Positions 24,698 to 35,400 of a DNA stretch of 64,000 nucleotides are shown piece after piece. Source of the DNA: Clostridiales bacterium (GTDB lineage: Bacteria > Bacillota > Clostridia > Oscillospirales > Oscillospiraceae); NCBI GenBank assembly GCA_012719035.1, contig JAAYBD010000014.1, positions 1 through 64,000 on the forward strand, read 5' to 3'. The position numbers and the translations under genes were made by a program. How positions within the stretch are numbered: the stretch's first letter is position 1; each line of letters starts with the position of its first letter. The notes under the pieces are model-generated. The model ran no database searches. It worked only from the letters and a program-made list of their open reading frames with translations, and was not told where the DNA came from.

Positions 24698-24738
24698 AAA
24701 GCTGCCTGCCCTTGTTTGGGGGCGGGCAGCTTTATATT
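24698..24738 (+). terminator. Terminator after deoD
   Basis: AAAGCTGCCTGCCC pairs with GGCGGGCAGCTTT, followed by ATATTT. Strong GC-rich stem. Confidence 0.85.
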
Positions 24739-24796
24739 TGCTGCAGAAAAAATATGAGAGACTTGTCGCGTAAACAAAATCAGACCGCAGGTTTCG

Positions 24797-24826
24797 TTGG
24801 ACATAATTGGCAGGCAGTAGTATAAT
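24797..24826 (+). promoter_or_regulatory. Putative promoter for the PMT-family gene
   Basis: TTGGAC (24797-24802) and TATAAT (24821-24826) with 18-base spacing. A second pair, TTTACA and TATATT, follows directly downstream. Both support translation from the later ATG at 24894. Confidence 0.5.
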
Positions 24827-24893
24827 AACCTTTACAGGCTATAATACTATTTGCTATATTTTTATTAGTTTACAGGGAGCAGGTGACAGCAAA

Positions 24894-26768
24894 ATGCGGA
24901 TTTTTCCGATTGTGTTTTTGATATTGGCGATTACGCTGGTGTTTGCATTCTTTGCGGCATATTATCTGCTTTTTAAAAGGGAAAACCCGGTTGCAGATGT
25001 ATATGAACGTGAAACGGCAAGACTCAGTTACCCGCGCCGGCGTTTTCCAATGGAAAAAAAAGATGTATTGCCGATGCTCCTGATAACTCTCTTATATGCC
25101 GCGGTCGCTTTTTGGGGACTGGGCGACAGGCAGAATCCCGAAAGCTTTTGCCAGTTTACTGAAAAGGGGCGTTATGTAGTTGTTGAGCTTCCCGAGGAAA
25201 TGTCCATATCACGTGTTATGTACTATTCGGGCTTGCATACAGGAAACTATTTTCTTCAGTTTTCTCTGGACGGCGTAGAATACACAGATGAATCCACGAT
25301 GGAACAAAAGTATTCCGATATATTTAAATGGCATGAGGCAAAGATGAACACTCCCGGCAAGCCCGCAAAGTATGTCCGCATTATATCGGACAACCTCCTT
25401 GAGATGGGGGAGCTATGCCTGTATGATTGGGGAGGAGATCCTATCCCATCGGAAATGCTTAAATATGACGAGGGCTGTGTCCCCCTTTTTGACGAACAGG
25501 AAATGGTTCCGGAAGCTCAGACATATATGAACAGCACGTATTTTGATGAAATATATCATGCTCGGACGGCGTATGAAAATATCAGGAGTATAAAGCCCTA
25601 CGAAAATACTCATCCTCCTCTTGGAAAACTGATAATTAGCATCGGCATAAAGACATTCGGGCTTAATCCTTTTGGCTGGCGATTTATGGGGGTTCTTTTC
25701 GGCATACTCATGCTCCCACCGTTCTACGTGTTTACCAAGAATCTTTTCGGTTCAACAGCGATATCATCATGCGGCACGCTGCTTTTTGCCTTCGACTTTA
25801 TGCATTTTGTGCAGACCCGCATCTCTACTATCGACACTTACGGCGTCATCTTCATTCTATTGATGTATTTCTTTATGTACCGCTATATTACCGCGCCGAG
25901 GGACGAACCTTTTGCAAAAAAACGGCAGGAGACCTTACCGCTGTTTTTATCAGGACTTTGCTTCGGTCTGGGGGCTGCGTCTAAGTGGACCGCGATCTAT
26001 GGAGGCATGGGACTTGCCGTTATTTGGCTTTTATTCCGAATCGAGAGGGGCAGAGAACTTATTTCTGCCGGACACAGATGGGAACACCGCAAGGAGCTGA
26101 GAATCAACATTCTTCAATGCATAGCATTTTTCGTTATAATCCCAGCAGTCATATACTACGCAAGCTACTATCCTTACGGCAAGGCGCAGGGAATGTCGGG
26201 CGTTTCAATGTATTTTGACAAAGCCTATGCAAGAATCGTTCTTGACAATCAGACCTCCATGTTCACCTATCACGCGGGAGTAGATGCCGAACATCCCTAT
26301 GCATCACGATGGTATCAATGGATAGTGGACGGCAGACCGATATTGTATTACCTCCGTTCCTATCCCAACAATATTAAATCCGCTTTCGGAGCTTTTTTAA
26401 ATCCGCTTATCTGCTGGGGCGGTCTTTTGGCTATATTCGCAATGCTTTGGAAAACTATACGCTTTAATGACGGGAAAGCTCTGTTTATACTCCTTGGATA
26501 TCTCGCACAGCTTGTACCGTGGATGTTCATTACGCGGATTACTTTTGAATACCACTACTTTCCATGCCTTATTTTCCTTGTTCTGGCTATCTGCCATGTT
26601 TTCAACTCCTTCAGGCTGAGGGATATCAAATGGAAAAGCAAGGTTTACGGAGCTACGGCCCTATGCCTGTTTCTGTTCGCGGCGTTTTATCCGGTGCTGA
26701 CGGGAATTCCGTTCCCAAGAGCCTATACGGATATGCTTGCATGGATACCGGGCGCATGGCCGTTTTAA
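24894..26768 (+). CDS. PMT-family (dolichyl-phosphate-mannose type) glycosyltransferase with inserted discoidin-like domain
   Basis: 624 residues of the GT39/PMT class. The motif TYFDEIYHARTAYE (about 214-227) carries the conserved Asp-Glu pair, and THPPLGK follows at about 239-245; some ten membrane helices complete the fold. These enzymes move a sugar from a polyprenyl-phosphate carrier to protein or envelope acceptors on the outer side. Residues 80-180, between the early helices and the DE motif, resemble a galactose-binding (F5/8 C type) beta-sandwich (YVVVELPEEMSISRVMYYSG and FLQFSLDGVEY), which is unusual. The ORF opens 87 bases earlier, but the ATG at 24894 has an AGGTGA site and lies after both promoters. 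Confidence 0.85.
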   Translation: MRIFPIVFLILAITLVFAFFAAYYLLFKRENPVADVYERETARLSYPRRRFPMEKKDVLPMLLITLLYAAVAFWGLGDRQNPESFCQFTEKGRYVVVELPEEMSISRVMYYSGLHTGNYFLQFSLDGVEYTDESTMEQKYSDIFKWHEAKMNTPGKPAKYVRIISDNLLEMGELCLYDWGGDPIPSEMLKYDEGCVPLFDEQEMVPEAQTYMNSTYFDEIYHARTAYENIRSIKPYENTHPPLGKLIISIGIKTFGLNPFGWRFMGVLFGILMLPPFYVFTKNLFGSTAISSCGTLLFAFDFMHFVQTRISTIDTYGVIFILLMYFFMYRYITAPRDEPFAKKRQETLPLFLSGLCFGLGAASKWTAIYGGMGLAVIWLLFRIERGRELISAGHRWEHRKELRINILQCIAFFVIIPAVIYYASYYPYGKAQGMSGVSMYFDKAYARIVLDNQTSMFTYHAGVDAEHPYASRWYQWIVDGRPILYYLRSYPNNIKSAFGAFLNPLICWGGLLAIFAMLWKTIRFNDGKALFILLGYLAQLVPWMFITRITFEYHYFPCLIFLVLAICHVFNSFRLRDIKWKSKVYGATALCLFLFAAFYPVLTGIPFPRAYTDMLAWIPGAWPF

Positions 26769-26833
26769 AGGCTTGGATTTCCGCGCTGTGCATCAATGCA
26801 TCCGCAAGAAAGAAACCGTAAGGAGAATCAATA

Positions 26834-27655
26834 ATGCATCTTACAGACTATCATCTGCACAGCACCTGCTCGGGTGACGGGCACAATACCATGCTTGAAA
26901 TGATGCTTGCGTCATATAAGAAAGGTGTGGATATTTTGTGCTTTACCGACCATGTGGATATCGACTATTACCTGACAGGCGAAGCTGACCCAAATTGCTT
27001 TTCAAATCGGGAAAAGATGAGGGAAATGTATGAGGAGGCGCTCTCCTGCGCCCCTAAGGACATGGTCGTCCGTCTGGGGGTAGAGCTTGGCGAGGGAAAT
27101 CATGACACGCAGCGCGCAATAGAAATAGCTTCATCGCCGGAATTTGACTTTATTCTCGGTTCCATACACAATCTCAAGGGGAAACCGGATTTTTACGACA
27201 TACAATATCGTGACGAAAAATTTTGCCGCGAACTTATAGACTGCTATATGGATGAGCTTCTGGAGCTTGCGCGGATAGATTGTTTTGATGTAATGGCGCA
27301 TATTGGCTACCCTATACGTTATACGCGCAGAGCGGGCTTCGATATGGAAATCAACCTCAAAACATACGGCGAAAAGCTCGAACAGATACTCAAAACACTC
27401 ATAGAAAACGGCAAAGGCATTGAGATAAACTGCTCCGGCTTCCGCAATCCCCTTGTCGGGGGAACGATTCCGACAATCGATGTGCTCAAACTTTACAAGG
27501 ATTTGGGCGGTGAGATAATAACCGTCGGAAGCGATGCACACAGGGTGGATCAGGCAGCATCGGGACTTGCCGAAGGCTTTGACATTCTGCGGCGTTTGGA
27601 GTATAAATATGTTACGGTGTTTGAGAAAAGAAAACCGCAGTTTATAAAAATATAG
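26834..27655 (+). CDS. PHP-domain phosphatase, HisJ-like
   Basis: 273 residues. The PHP metal site is visible: DYHLHSTCSGDGH at the N-terminus, FTDHVDIDYY, the Glu in VELGEG, LGSIHN and the late SDAHR. This set fits histidinol-phosphate phosphatase of the HisJ/HisK class, the last phosphatase of histidine synthesis, although no his gene is nearby and other PHP phosphoesterases look alike. AAGGAGAATCAATA places the start. It lies 65 bases after the PMT-type gene. Confidence 0.85.
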   Translation: MHLTDYHLHSTCSGDGHNTMLEMMLASYKKGVDILCFTDHVDIDYYLTGEADPNCFSNREKMREMYEEALSCAPKDMVVRLGVELGEGNHDTQRAIEIASSPEFDFILGSIHNLKGKPDFYDIQYRDEKFCRELIDCYMDELLELARIDCFDVMAHIGYPIRYTRRAGFDMEINLKTYGEKLEQILKTLIENGKGIEINCSGFRNPLVGGTIPTIDVLKLYKDLGGEIITVGSDAHRVDQAASGLAEGFDILRRLEYKYVTVFEKRKPQFIKI

Positions 27656-27748
27656 TATAAAGAACCTGCATTTTGGCAAATATCGTAAAAGGATATTTTG
27701 ATTTAGATAAAGACAAAGCCGTGCACGACGGCGGAAACGGGGATAATT

Positions 27749-28192
27749 ATGATAGCATTGGGAAGCGACCACGGCGGATATGCCTTAAAAAAGGAAATCA
27801 TGAAGCATCTTGATGAAAAGGGCATAGCCTATAAGGATTTCGGCACTTATACGGAAGACAGCTGTGACTATCCCCTCTACGGCGAGGAGGTCGGCAAGGC
27901 GGTCGTCTCCGGCGAGTATGAGCGCGGGATAATAATATGCGGTACGGGAATCGGAATTTCGATTGCGGCAAACAAGGTTAGAGGTGTTCGCGCCGCCCTT
28001 TGCGGAGACTGCTACTCCGCGGAATTTACCCGGCGCCACAACGATGCCAATGTTCTGGCTCTCGGTGCGCGGGTCATAGGTCCGGGGCTTGCGCTCAAGA
28101 TTGTGGATATATTTCTTAATACGGAATTTGAGGGAGGAAGACACGCAAAGCGTGTTGACCTGATATCTGATATAGAGGCAAGGCATATCTGA
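27749..28192 (+). CDS. rpiB: Ribose-5-phosphate isomerase B
   Basis: 147 residues. GSDHGGYALK at the N-terminus, the catalytic Cys in IIICGTGIGISIAANK, and FTRRHNDANVLALGARVIG are the LacAB/RpiB signature. It interconverts ribose-5-phosphate and ribulose-5-phosphate. In this lineage it could also accept allose-6-phosphate. It follows the PHP gene by 93 bases. Confidence 0.94.
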   Translation: MIALGSDHGGYALKKEIMKHLDEKGIAYKDFGTYTEDSCDYPLYGEEVGKAVVSGEYERGIIICGTGIGISIAANKVRGVRAALCGDCYSAEFTRRHNDANVLALGARVIGPGLALKIVDIFLNTEFEGGRHAKRVDLISDIEARHI

Positions 28193-28211
28193 TCACTACG
28201 GAGGAATGAAA

Positions 28212-28430
28212 ATGGCAATAAGAGCCAAGGATATATATCAGGGCAGGAAAAAATCGCGTTTTCACACAGGACTGATTATAACTATCATACTTGCCCTAAT
28301 CGCCGCTGCCATTTTGATTTTTTACGGATTGCGGAGATACGCGGTTTATGACGAACACGGCAATGCCACATTAATCCTGCCGTTTTCTCAGAAAACGGAA
28401 ACTGCAGACGCGGAAGAAAGCCCAGATTAA
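28212..28430 (+). CDS. Small single-pass membrane protein of unknown function
   Basis: 72 residues. A basic N-terminus (GRKKSRF) precedes one helix at about 20-40, then a short outer tail ending in acidic residues, so the C-terminus is likely outside. No family recognised. The first ATG, at 28206, directly abuts GGAGGA. The ATG at 28212, 6 bases after the site, is preferred. It starts 19 bases after rpiB and may be co-transcribed with it. Confidence 0.65.
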   Translation: MAIRAKDIYQGRKKSRFHTGLIITIILALIAAAILIFYGLRRYAVYDEHGNATLILPFSQKTETADAEESPD

Positions 28431-28490
28431 AAGCTGCTTTGTTTTCGACAATTATTTTGTAACTATATGTAACAAAAATCGAAAAAGTGC

Positions 28491-28519
28491 TTGCAAAAAT
28501 TGTCTCGCTGTGCTACAAT
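28491..28519 (+). promoter_or_regulatory. Promoter for rpmE
   Basis: TTGCAA (28491-28496) and TACAAT (28514-28519), 17 bases apart, about 45 bases upstream of the rpmE ATG. Confidence 0.6.
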
Positions 28520-28564
28520 ACGACTTGCGCTTTAAATGCTAAACTCGAGAAAGAGGTGAACATA

Positions 28565-28762
28565 ATGAAGGAAGGTATCCATCCCAACTATGAGCAGACC
28601 ACTATTAGGTGTGCTTGCGGCGAAGTTATAGAGACAGGCTCTACAAAGAGGGACATAGCAGTTGAGATTTGCTCTAAATGTCACCCCTTCTTTACAGGAA
28701 AACAGAAACTGGTCGATACCAGCGGACGCGTTGAGAAGTTCAACAAGAAGTTTGGTCTGTAA
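28565..28762 (+). CDS. rpmE: 50S ribosomal protein L31, zinc-binding type
   Basis: 65 residues. [21 protein letters not shown] and the downstream [13 protein letters not shown] give the Cys set of the type A (C+) L31 that stores zinc. GAAAGAGGTGAAC precedes the ATG. The frame is open upstream but lacks homology there. Flanked by its own promoter and terminator, so monocistronic. Confidence 0.95.
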   Translation: MKEGIHPNYEQTTIRCACGEVIETGSTKRDIAVEICSKCHPFFTGKQKLVDTSGRVEKFNKKFGL

Positions 28763-28780
28763 GATGTATTCGTCAGTAAC

Positions 28781-28816
28781 ATGACCCGTACCTTTAGGTA
28801 CGGGTCATTTGCGTTT
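28781..28816 (+). terminator. Terminator after rpmE
   Basis: ATGACCCGTACC and GGTACGGGTCAT form a perfect 12-bp stem, followed by TTGCGTTT. Confidence 0.8.
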
Positions 28817-28873
28817 CAGCGATTAACTGGACGGGATTTTGCGGATAACGGCAGTAAATACCATGCTTAAATT

Positions 28874-28900
28874 GGAGCGCCCGATTAAAAAGGGCGCTTC
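28874..28900 (-). terminator. Probable terminator after addA
   Basis: On the minus strand GAAGCGCCC pairs with GGGCGCTC around a T/A loop, followed by CAATTT. The T-tract is weak. Confidence 0.45.
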
Positions 28901-28909
28901 AAATCATTT

Positions 28910-31900
28910 TTATGATTTTTGCCGGGGCTTAACATCTGCCGAAAGTCCTGCCCGCAGGAAGTACAGCAGACATCCGCGAACGGGTTTTTTAAAAATCCGC
29001 GACATGGCATAGGCATATGCCGTCACTTGCCTTTTGTAGTGTTCAATAGCTTCCGGAAGTGTTTCGGGCGTTACGTAGTCTGTCTTGTAGTCGATTATGG
29101 TAAGTTCGCCCCGCTCCTCGATGCAGCAGTCCACGATTCCCTGAAGCAGCACGTTTTCACCCTCGGCACCCTCGAAAAACTCATCGGCAGGGCAAAGCAG
29201 GGAAAATCGAAGCTCACGGTGAACCATATCTGCTGACTTTATGCGTTTTCCGATATCGGAGGAGAAAAAGCTGAGGATAGATTTTCTGTCCGCTGCTTTT
29301 GCCTGCCTTTCGGAAAGCAGACCGAGTTTTTCAATTCGGGTAATTTCATCCTCGATATCAGAAAGCGTTTCGGTTCGGGCAAAGTCAATGAACTGCATTA
29401 CGGTGTGCATTGCGGTACCGCGCTCTGCGCCCGATAATGGACGGTCCTCACCCATAAAATCGGGGAGCCGGAAAAGCTTTGTCCGTTCTTTGACGAGAGT
29501 TTCCGCCTCGGTGTCCGCTTCATCTTCGGGAAGCGAGGTCGCTGTGAGCTTGGATGGCAGCTTTATCGTTTTTTCAAACGGGTAGCGGTAACTCAGGTTC
29601 CTTTTGAGTTCAGACATATCTGCTTCATCGATTTCCTGCTGCATGCCTTCCTGCTCTGTCCTTTCCGCTTGATGCTGTGACTCGTAGTTTTCTGCGCTGT
29701 CTTCGATTTTCAATTCAAGCAATCCGCCGTTTTCGATAAGCGCCGCAGAAATGAGCCATTGCGCCATAGACGATGCGGATTTGAGGATTTCCGGACTGAT
29801 CGGGGAAGAAAGGTTTTCGGAAAGCTTTGAAATTAAGGCGTGCGGATCTTTTGATGCACAGGATATATAAAGGCGCTCCTTTGCCCGGGTCATTGCAACA
29901 TAGAGAACCCGCATCTCCTCCGAAAGCATTTCGGAACTTAGCCTTGCGGCTATGGCGCGGCGTGCGAGCGTGGGATATTCTATGCCGCGTGACGTGTCAG
30001 TTACTTTGCAGCCCAGACCAAGCTCGGGATGAATAAGTACGGGGGAACGCATATCCATAGTGTTGAATTTGCGTGAAGTGTTGGCAAGAAAAACAAGGGG
30101 GAATTCCAGACCTTTTGACTTGTGTATGCTCATGATCGAAACCGCGTTGCTGACGGCATTTGAAAAGGCGCATGGCTCTTCACCGCGGTCTTGTATGCGC
30201 TTTAGATGCTTAATGAAGCTGTACAGACCGCGGTAGCCGTTTTCCTCAAATTTCGCTGCACAGTCAAGAAGCAGTGAAAGATTGACGAAGCAGGAATCCG
30301 AACCATTGGCGGCGGCATATAAGGCGGGAAGTTCAAAGCGGTCGTATATAAGGCAGAGAAGCTCATACACGCCAATATCGCAGGAAAGTGTGCGCAGTTC
30401 AGAGAGCGTCTCGATAAACTCAGCGCACTTTTTACTGCGGGCAGAAGCTTTTATAAGCGCTGTGAAAAAGTCGCTGTCTTTATCGGACGCACGTATAAGC
30501 GACAGTTCGTCCGCAGTAAAACCGAAAACCGGCGAGGCCAGGGCGGCTGTGAGAGGTATGTCTCTGTGAGGATTGTCGATGACGGAAAGAAGCGAAGTTA
30601 CAACGAGTATTTCAGGTGATGCAAAAAAGCCTCCGCCCTGTTCAGCCGATACCGGTATGCCGTATTCTGTTAGAGCGCGGCGGAAAGCCGGACCTGCCGT
30701 ATTGGGAGAGCGGAGCAAAATTGCGATGTCGCTGTATTTTACCGGACGTTCCGTACCGTTTTCAAAAACTGTTTCAGCGTTTTCGATGAGCTGCTTGATG
30801 TTTTTTGCGACCATTCGGGCTTCAAGATAGGTTTTGTCGGGACGCTCTTCGCCGTCTTCAGCCTGCGAAACGGCAAGAATGGAGATTTCCGCCTTGCCGC
30901 GTGGGGGATTTGCATTTTCGGGAGGAAAGAGTGCGGCGCTTTTATCGTAGCATATCTCGCCCAAGGCTTCAGACATTGTATTTGAAAAAACATGGTTGCA
31001 GACGGAAAGAATGTTGACATCAGACCGGAAATTGTTTTGAAGAAGGATTTTCTTGGGTTCGTTTTCCGCAGCTGATTCCAAGTCCTTGAAGCTGTGATAT
31101 TTTTTGATGAATATAGAGGGATCTGCAAGCCGGAAGCGGTATATGGATTGTTTCACATCACCCACCATAAAGATATTGCTGCCGTTTCGGGAGATTGAAC
31201 GGAAAATCAGATCCTGAACCGCGTTTACGTCCTGATACTCATCCACCATGATTTCTGTGTAGCGCTTTGATATTTGAAGTGCGGTTTCCGTTGGTTCCCC
31301 CGTCTGGGGATCGCATAAAAGGGCAACTGTGAAATGCTCCAGATCGGAAAAATCCAGAAGGTTCTGGCGTCGCTTTTCCAAGGCGTAAGCCCTGTCAAAA
31401 TCAAGCGTCAGTTTTATGAGCGCCCGCATGGCGGGGGCGGTTTTGGAAAGTTCGGAGAGAAGCTTTTCAGACGGTGCGTCAAAAACGGTGCGCAATCCAT
31501 CCATTGCTTTTTTGCAAGCGTCACGTGCTGACGTAAGGGTGATCTTCCTGTCCTCGAATTCGTAATTTTTCAGAGGTTTAAGTCGGGGGAAAGGAATGGG
31601 AAGCTCTCTTCTCGCACTGTCCCAGCCCTTTTCAAGCGAACGCAGAAAGGCGCGCAGGGCTTCCAAGGTTTGGCACAGACTGTCGCCGTAGGCTGCAACG
31701 ATCGGCGCATTTTCTTCCTCGTTTTCGTTTAGTCCATACCATATTTCATCAAGACGCTCGGACCAATAGGAGGCGGTGCTTTTTGCGTTTTCCATAAGCT
31801 CTCTGCCCCATACAGTTTCGCCCGCATCTGTGAAGGCTGAAACATCTAAGGCTGACAGATGAAGCTCCGCCCACTTTTCGGGATATGGGTGGCTTTGCAT

Positions 31901-32452
31901 TTTTCCATGTAATTCAAGCACCGCACCGGCAAGGCGGGAGTCATCGCGCCCCGCTCCGACGCTCTCCACAAGGGAAGCAAAATCCAAATCTTCCCCGATA
32001 TGCTCATAGGCGTTTTCCAGAACCTTTTCGAGAGCCTTTTCTCTAAGCTCCGCACATTTGTCCTCGTCTCCCACACGAAAATCGGGGGTCAGTTCTGCCT
32101 TATGACAGTATTCCCGCAGGACCGCGGTACAAAAGCTGTGTGTGGTTCCTATCTGTGCGCGGTAGCAGAGCGTGCTCTGCCGGCGCAGACGCCGGTTTTC
32201 GGGCTCCGCTGCCGCACGTTTGGACAATTCCTCCAGAATCCTTCCTCGGAGTTCCGCCGCCGCCGCGCGGGTATAGGTGATGACGAGAAAGCTTCCGATA
32301 TCCTTTGGGTCTTCTTTATCTGTAATGTATGCCATAAGACGCTCTGTGAGCACTCTTGTCTTACCGCTTCCCGCAGCGGCAGAAACAAGGATGGACGACG
32401 AGCGTGTGTAAACGGCGTTGCTTTGATCCGGAGTGAGATTGATTTTGCTCAC
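28910..32452 (-). CDS. addA: ATP-dependent helicase/nuclease subunit A
   Basis: 1180 residues. Together with AddB it unwinds and degrades double-strand DNA ends until Chi, feeding RecA. UvrD-like helicase motifs are in order: LVSAAAGSGKT (Walker A, about 23-33), ITYTRAAAAELRGR (motif Ia), MVDEYQDVNAVQ (Walker B), VGDVKQSIYRFR (motif III), SIHKSKGLEFPLVF (motif V) and MTRAKERLY (motif VI). The C-terminal RecB-type nuclease has LQGIVDC and IIDYKTD. The start is GTG at 32452, behind GGAGGACGAAAA, and overlaps the addB stop as GTGA, so synthesis is coupled. It lies beside the convergent rpmE. Confidence 0.95.
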   Translation of the reverse strand: MSKINLTPDQSNAVYTRSSSILVSAAAGSGKTRVLTERLMAYITDKEDPKDIGSFLVITYTRAAAAELRGRILEELSKRAAAEPENRRLRRQSTLCYRAQIGTTHSFCTAVLREYCHKAELTPDFRVGDEDKCAELREKALEKVLENAYEHIGEDLDFASLVESVGAGRDDSRLAGAVLELHGKMQSHPYPEKWAELHLSALDVSAFTDAGETVWGRELMENAKSTASYWSERLDEIWYGLNENEEENAPIVAAYGDSLCQTLEALRAFLRSLEKGWDSARRELPIPFPRLKPLKNYEFEDRKITLTSARDACKKAMDGLRTVFDAPSEKLLSELSKTAPAMRALIKLTLDFDRAYALEKRRQNLLDFSDLEHFTVALLCDPQTGEPTETALQISKRYTEIMVDEYQDVNAVQDLIFRSISRNGSNIFMVGDVKQSIYRFRLADPSIFIKKYHSFKDLESAAENEPKKILLQNNFRSDVNILSVCNHVFSNTMSEALGEICYDKSAALFPPENANPPRGKAEISILAVSQAEDGEERPDKTYLEARMVAKNIKQLIENAETVFENGTERPVKYSDIAILLRSPNTAGPAFRRALTEYGIPVSAEQGGGFFASPEILVVTSLLSVIDNPHRDIPLTAALASPVFGFTADELSLIRASDKDSDFFTALIKASARSKKCAEFIETLSELRTLSCDIGVYELLCLIYDRFELPALYAAANGSDSCFVNLSLLLDCAAKFEENGYRGLYSFIKHLKRIQDRGEEPCAFSNAVSNAVSIMSIHKSKGLEFPLVFLANTSRKFNTMDMRSPVLIHPELGLGCKVTDTSRGIEYPTLARRAIAARLSSEMLSEEMRVLYVAMTRAKERLYISCASKDPHALISKLSENLSSPISPEILKSASSMAQWLISAALIENGGLLELKIEDSAENYESQHQAERTEQEGMQQEIDEADMSELKRNLSYRYPFEKTIKLPSKLTATSLPEDEADTEAETLVKERTKLFRLPDFMGEDRPLSGAERGTAMHTVMQFIDFARTETLSDIEDEITRIEKLGLLSERQAKAADRKSILSFFSSDIGKRIKSADMVHRELRFSLLCPADEFFEGAEGENVLLQGIVDCCIEERGELTIIDYKTDYVTPETLPEAIEHYKRQVTAYAYAMSRIFKKPVRGCLLYFLRAGLSADVKPRQKS

Positions 32453-35400
32453 TTTTCGTCCTCCAATCTTTCCCAGAATTCGTTCGGCTTCACTTTGGAA
32501 AGGTACCGCCTTGTGTCAGATGCCTCGTCAAAACGGCAGACACTTCCGTAAGGGCAGTACATACAGGCGTTTTCCTGTTCGCCTTTGTAATAAGGCGCCG
32601 CATCGATTTTCCCGTTTGAGAGGTGTTCGGAAAGCTCAAGAAGCCGCCTGTCCACATGGGAGTGGAGCGCCTTCAGCTGTTCTGCGCTTGCAAGACTGTC
32701 CGTACTCGCAGTGCCGTCCTTTTTGTAGCTTACTGGGATAAATTCGGGATTATCCGAATCTTCCATTGCGCTGATGATATTGCTGTCATTTAGGATAAGC
32801 CCGCTTCTTTTAAGGGATTTTGCCCTCTCTTTGGAAAGCTCCTCATCTGTTAAATCACCGCCGGCGGAAATAAGCGTATCTCTTGCGGGAACGTAAAGAA
32901 CACCCGCGGGGACGATCTCCGCTCCGTAGCGCATTTTGCCCTCACGCTCCAAGGCGAAAAGATATAGAAGCATCTGCATGCCCATGCCGTACCAGACGTC
33001 GGTGAGCGAAAAGGCTTTTTTGCCTGTTTTGTAGTCGATAATACGGATGTAAAGCTTTCCGTCATGAAAATATCCGTCCACGCGGTCGGCGATGCCGTTT
33101 ATATACAGCTCGTTTTTACCGTCGCTAAGGCGAACCGGCGGAAGAGAGCCGCCGCTCATAAAGTCCAGCTCAAAGTCAAGCGGAACAAAGTCGGACTTGG
33201 AAAGCTCGCGAACCATGTCTGCCGCTATACGGTGTACAGAGGGACGAAGCCTGTTGAAAAGATACACAAAGCGGGGGGATTTGTCCTCAAAGCCGTTTAG
33301 CTTTTCTTTGATATAGAGGTCGATGTGTTTATCGGCGAGAGAATGTACGGTTTCTTCCGAAACCTTTTTGAAACCGATGCTTTTCGATATCTCCCTTGCC
33401 GCATTTTCCAGAACATAGTGCATGAAGCTGCCAAGCTCGGGGGCATCAAAGCCCGCCCGCTCACGTTCATTTAACTTCAGACCGTAGCGTAGAAAATATG
33501 AAAACTGACAGGCTGAAAATGCGTCGGTTCGGGAAGGCGAGAGCCTGAGCCTGTCGCCATACAGCGCTTTGACCGATTCGTTAGACAGGCTGCCGCGGCG
33601 AAGAGCCGCTCTTTGTCTCAGCTCGTGAAGCCTGCGGCTTTCCCTGCTCATTTCAGAGAAATACGTATAGGCAAGTCTTGCGTTTTTACTGCCGCTGCTA
33701 AGTGCATTTGCCGCAAGCAAAAACGCCGGAGCATAAGCCTGAAGTCTGGAGTTTGATATATCGAAGATTTCCTCCTCAAGCCCGAAAAGCAGCTTTGCGC
33801 GGCTTATCAGAAAGCTTGGTCTTGTTTGCGCACCGCCGTCATCAAAAGCGCTGTATGACAGTGTGAGCGTTTCCGAAGGCAAGCTGACGCAGTTGTAAAT
33901 CAAAGACAATTCGCGGGATAATTCGTCTGTGCCGCCGCCAAGAGAGATGCCAAGCTCATGCAGCTCATCGCGCTCATCGGCAGAGAAAAGCCCGCCTCCC
34001 TCACGTATCTGGGGAAGCCTGTCGTCGGAAGCGCCCAAAATGATGAGGTGCTTTATATGACGTCTGCGCATTCTGTCCATATCTCCTGCCGAAACGCTAT
34101 CAGCTGAAACGGGTATGGTTGAGACATCATATTGGGAGAGGGTCTGTAAAAAGAGTTTTGAAAACTGTTCCTGCGTCAAACTCATCTCGCCAAGGATTGC
34201 GGCGGTCTGTTCCAGCGACTTTAAAATGATTTCCCAAAGCTGCACATATTCGGATGAAAGAAGCTCCATCCCCGCCCTGTCAAGTTCGGCGGCCTTTTTC
34301 TCAAGTGTTTTAGGAAGCTCTATTTCTATTAAAAAGTCAGAAAGCACTTTTGCCTGCTCCGCGGCGGTCTGAGCTTTTTTCCCTTTTTCCGCAAGTCTAA
34401 TCAGAGGTGCGGCAAGCTTACGCCTTAAGGCATCTATTTTTTCAAGCAGTTTGCGGCTTTCATCGTCAAATTCCAGCCCAAAGCCCTTAGGATGCTGTAC
34501 CCATGGCTTTGTTCGGGTCCACATGGAGCCGCGTATGTTCCACAATACGATATAGTTCTCCAAAAGGTCGCAGTCTTCCTGAGAAATACCTGCAAGCCCT
34601 GTTTTTATATAGCCGAAAACCGCATCCGCATCCCATCCCCCATGGATTATTTCAAATGCTGCGGCTATGAGGGCGGGGACGGGCTTTTGCAGGATACTTC
34701 CTCTCCGAGCTGTGAAAAGAGGTGCTCCGTAGAAGCGGAAAGCTTCTTCAAGCGCCGCCGAATAACTGTCAAAACCGCGCACAGCGACGGCTATATCGCG
34801 GAAGCGGCAGCCCGTATCGCGAACAAGCTCAATGCATTTTGCCGCCGCCATTTCACACTCTGCCCGTATGCTCTCTGCTTTTACTACACGAATACAGTTG
34901 TTTTCATTTTCACGCATCTCTGATGTGTAGTTGTAAAGCTTATCCTCAAAAAAAATAAGCGGGGCCGCTTTTTCGGCTTTTGCGTCAAGGTTAATAATTT
35001 CTGTATCTGTTCCAAGATCATTCGCAGTGCGCAAAAGGGCATTTGCTGCCTTTCTGGAAGGCTCAAAATGCTCACTTTCACTGTATATGTCGTCACAGGT
35101 CAGACAGACGGTCATATCCGCGCCCTTTTGCAGCAGCGCTTTCAACACAAGAAACTCTGCTCCTGTGAAATCGATAAAGCCATCTACGTAGATATGCCCG
35201 CCTGTGCCAATGGAGCTTTGGGATATAGTTTCAGCAAGCCGCATCAGCTTGTCTGCGGGGTCTGCATGACCCTGTGCCAGAATCGCTTCATACGCATCCA
35301 TGCACAGCGCAAGGTCGCAGAGCTTTTCGGATAGCCCCGCATCGGCGGTCTCAGCGGCACTGCTGAGGTCGTCGGAGCTAATGCACGCTGTTTTCAGTTC

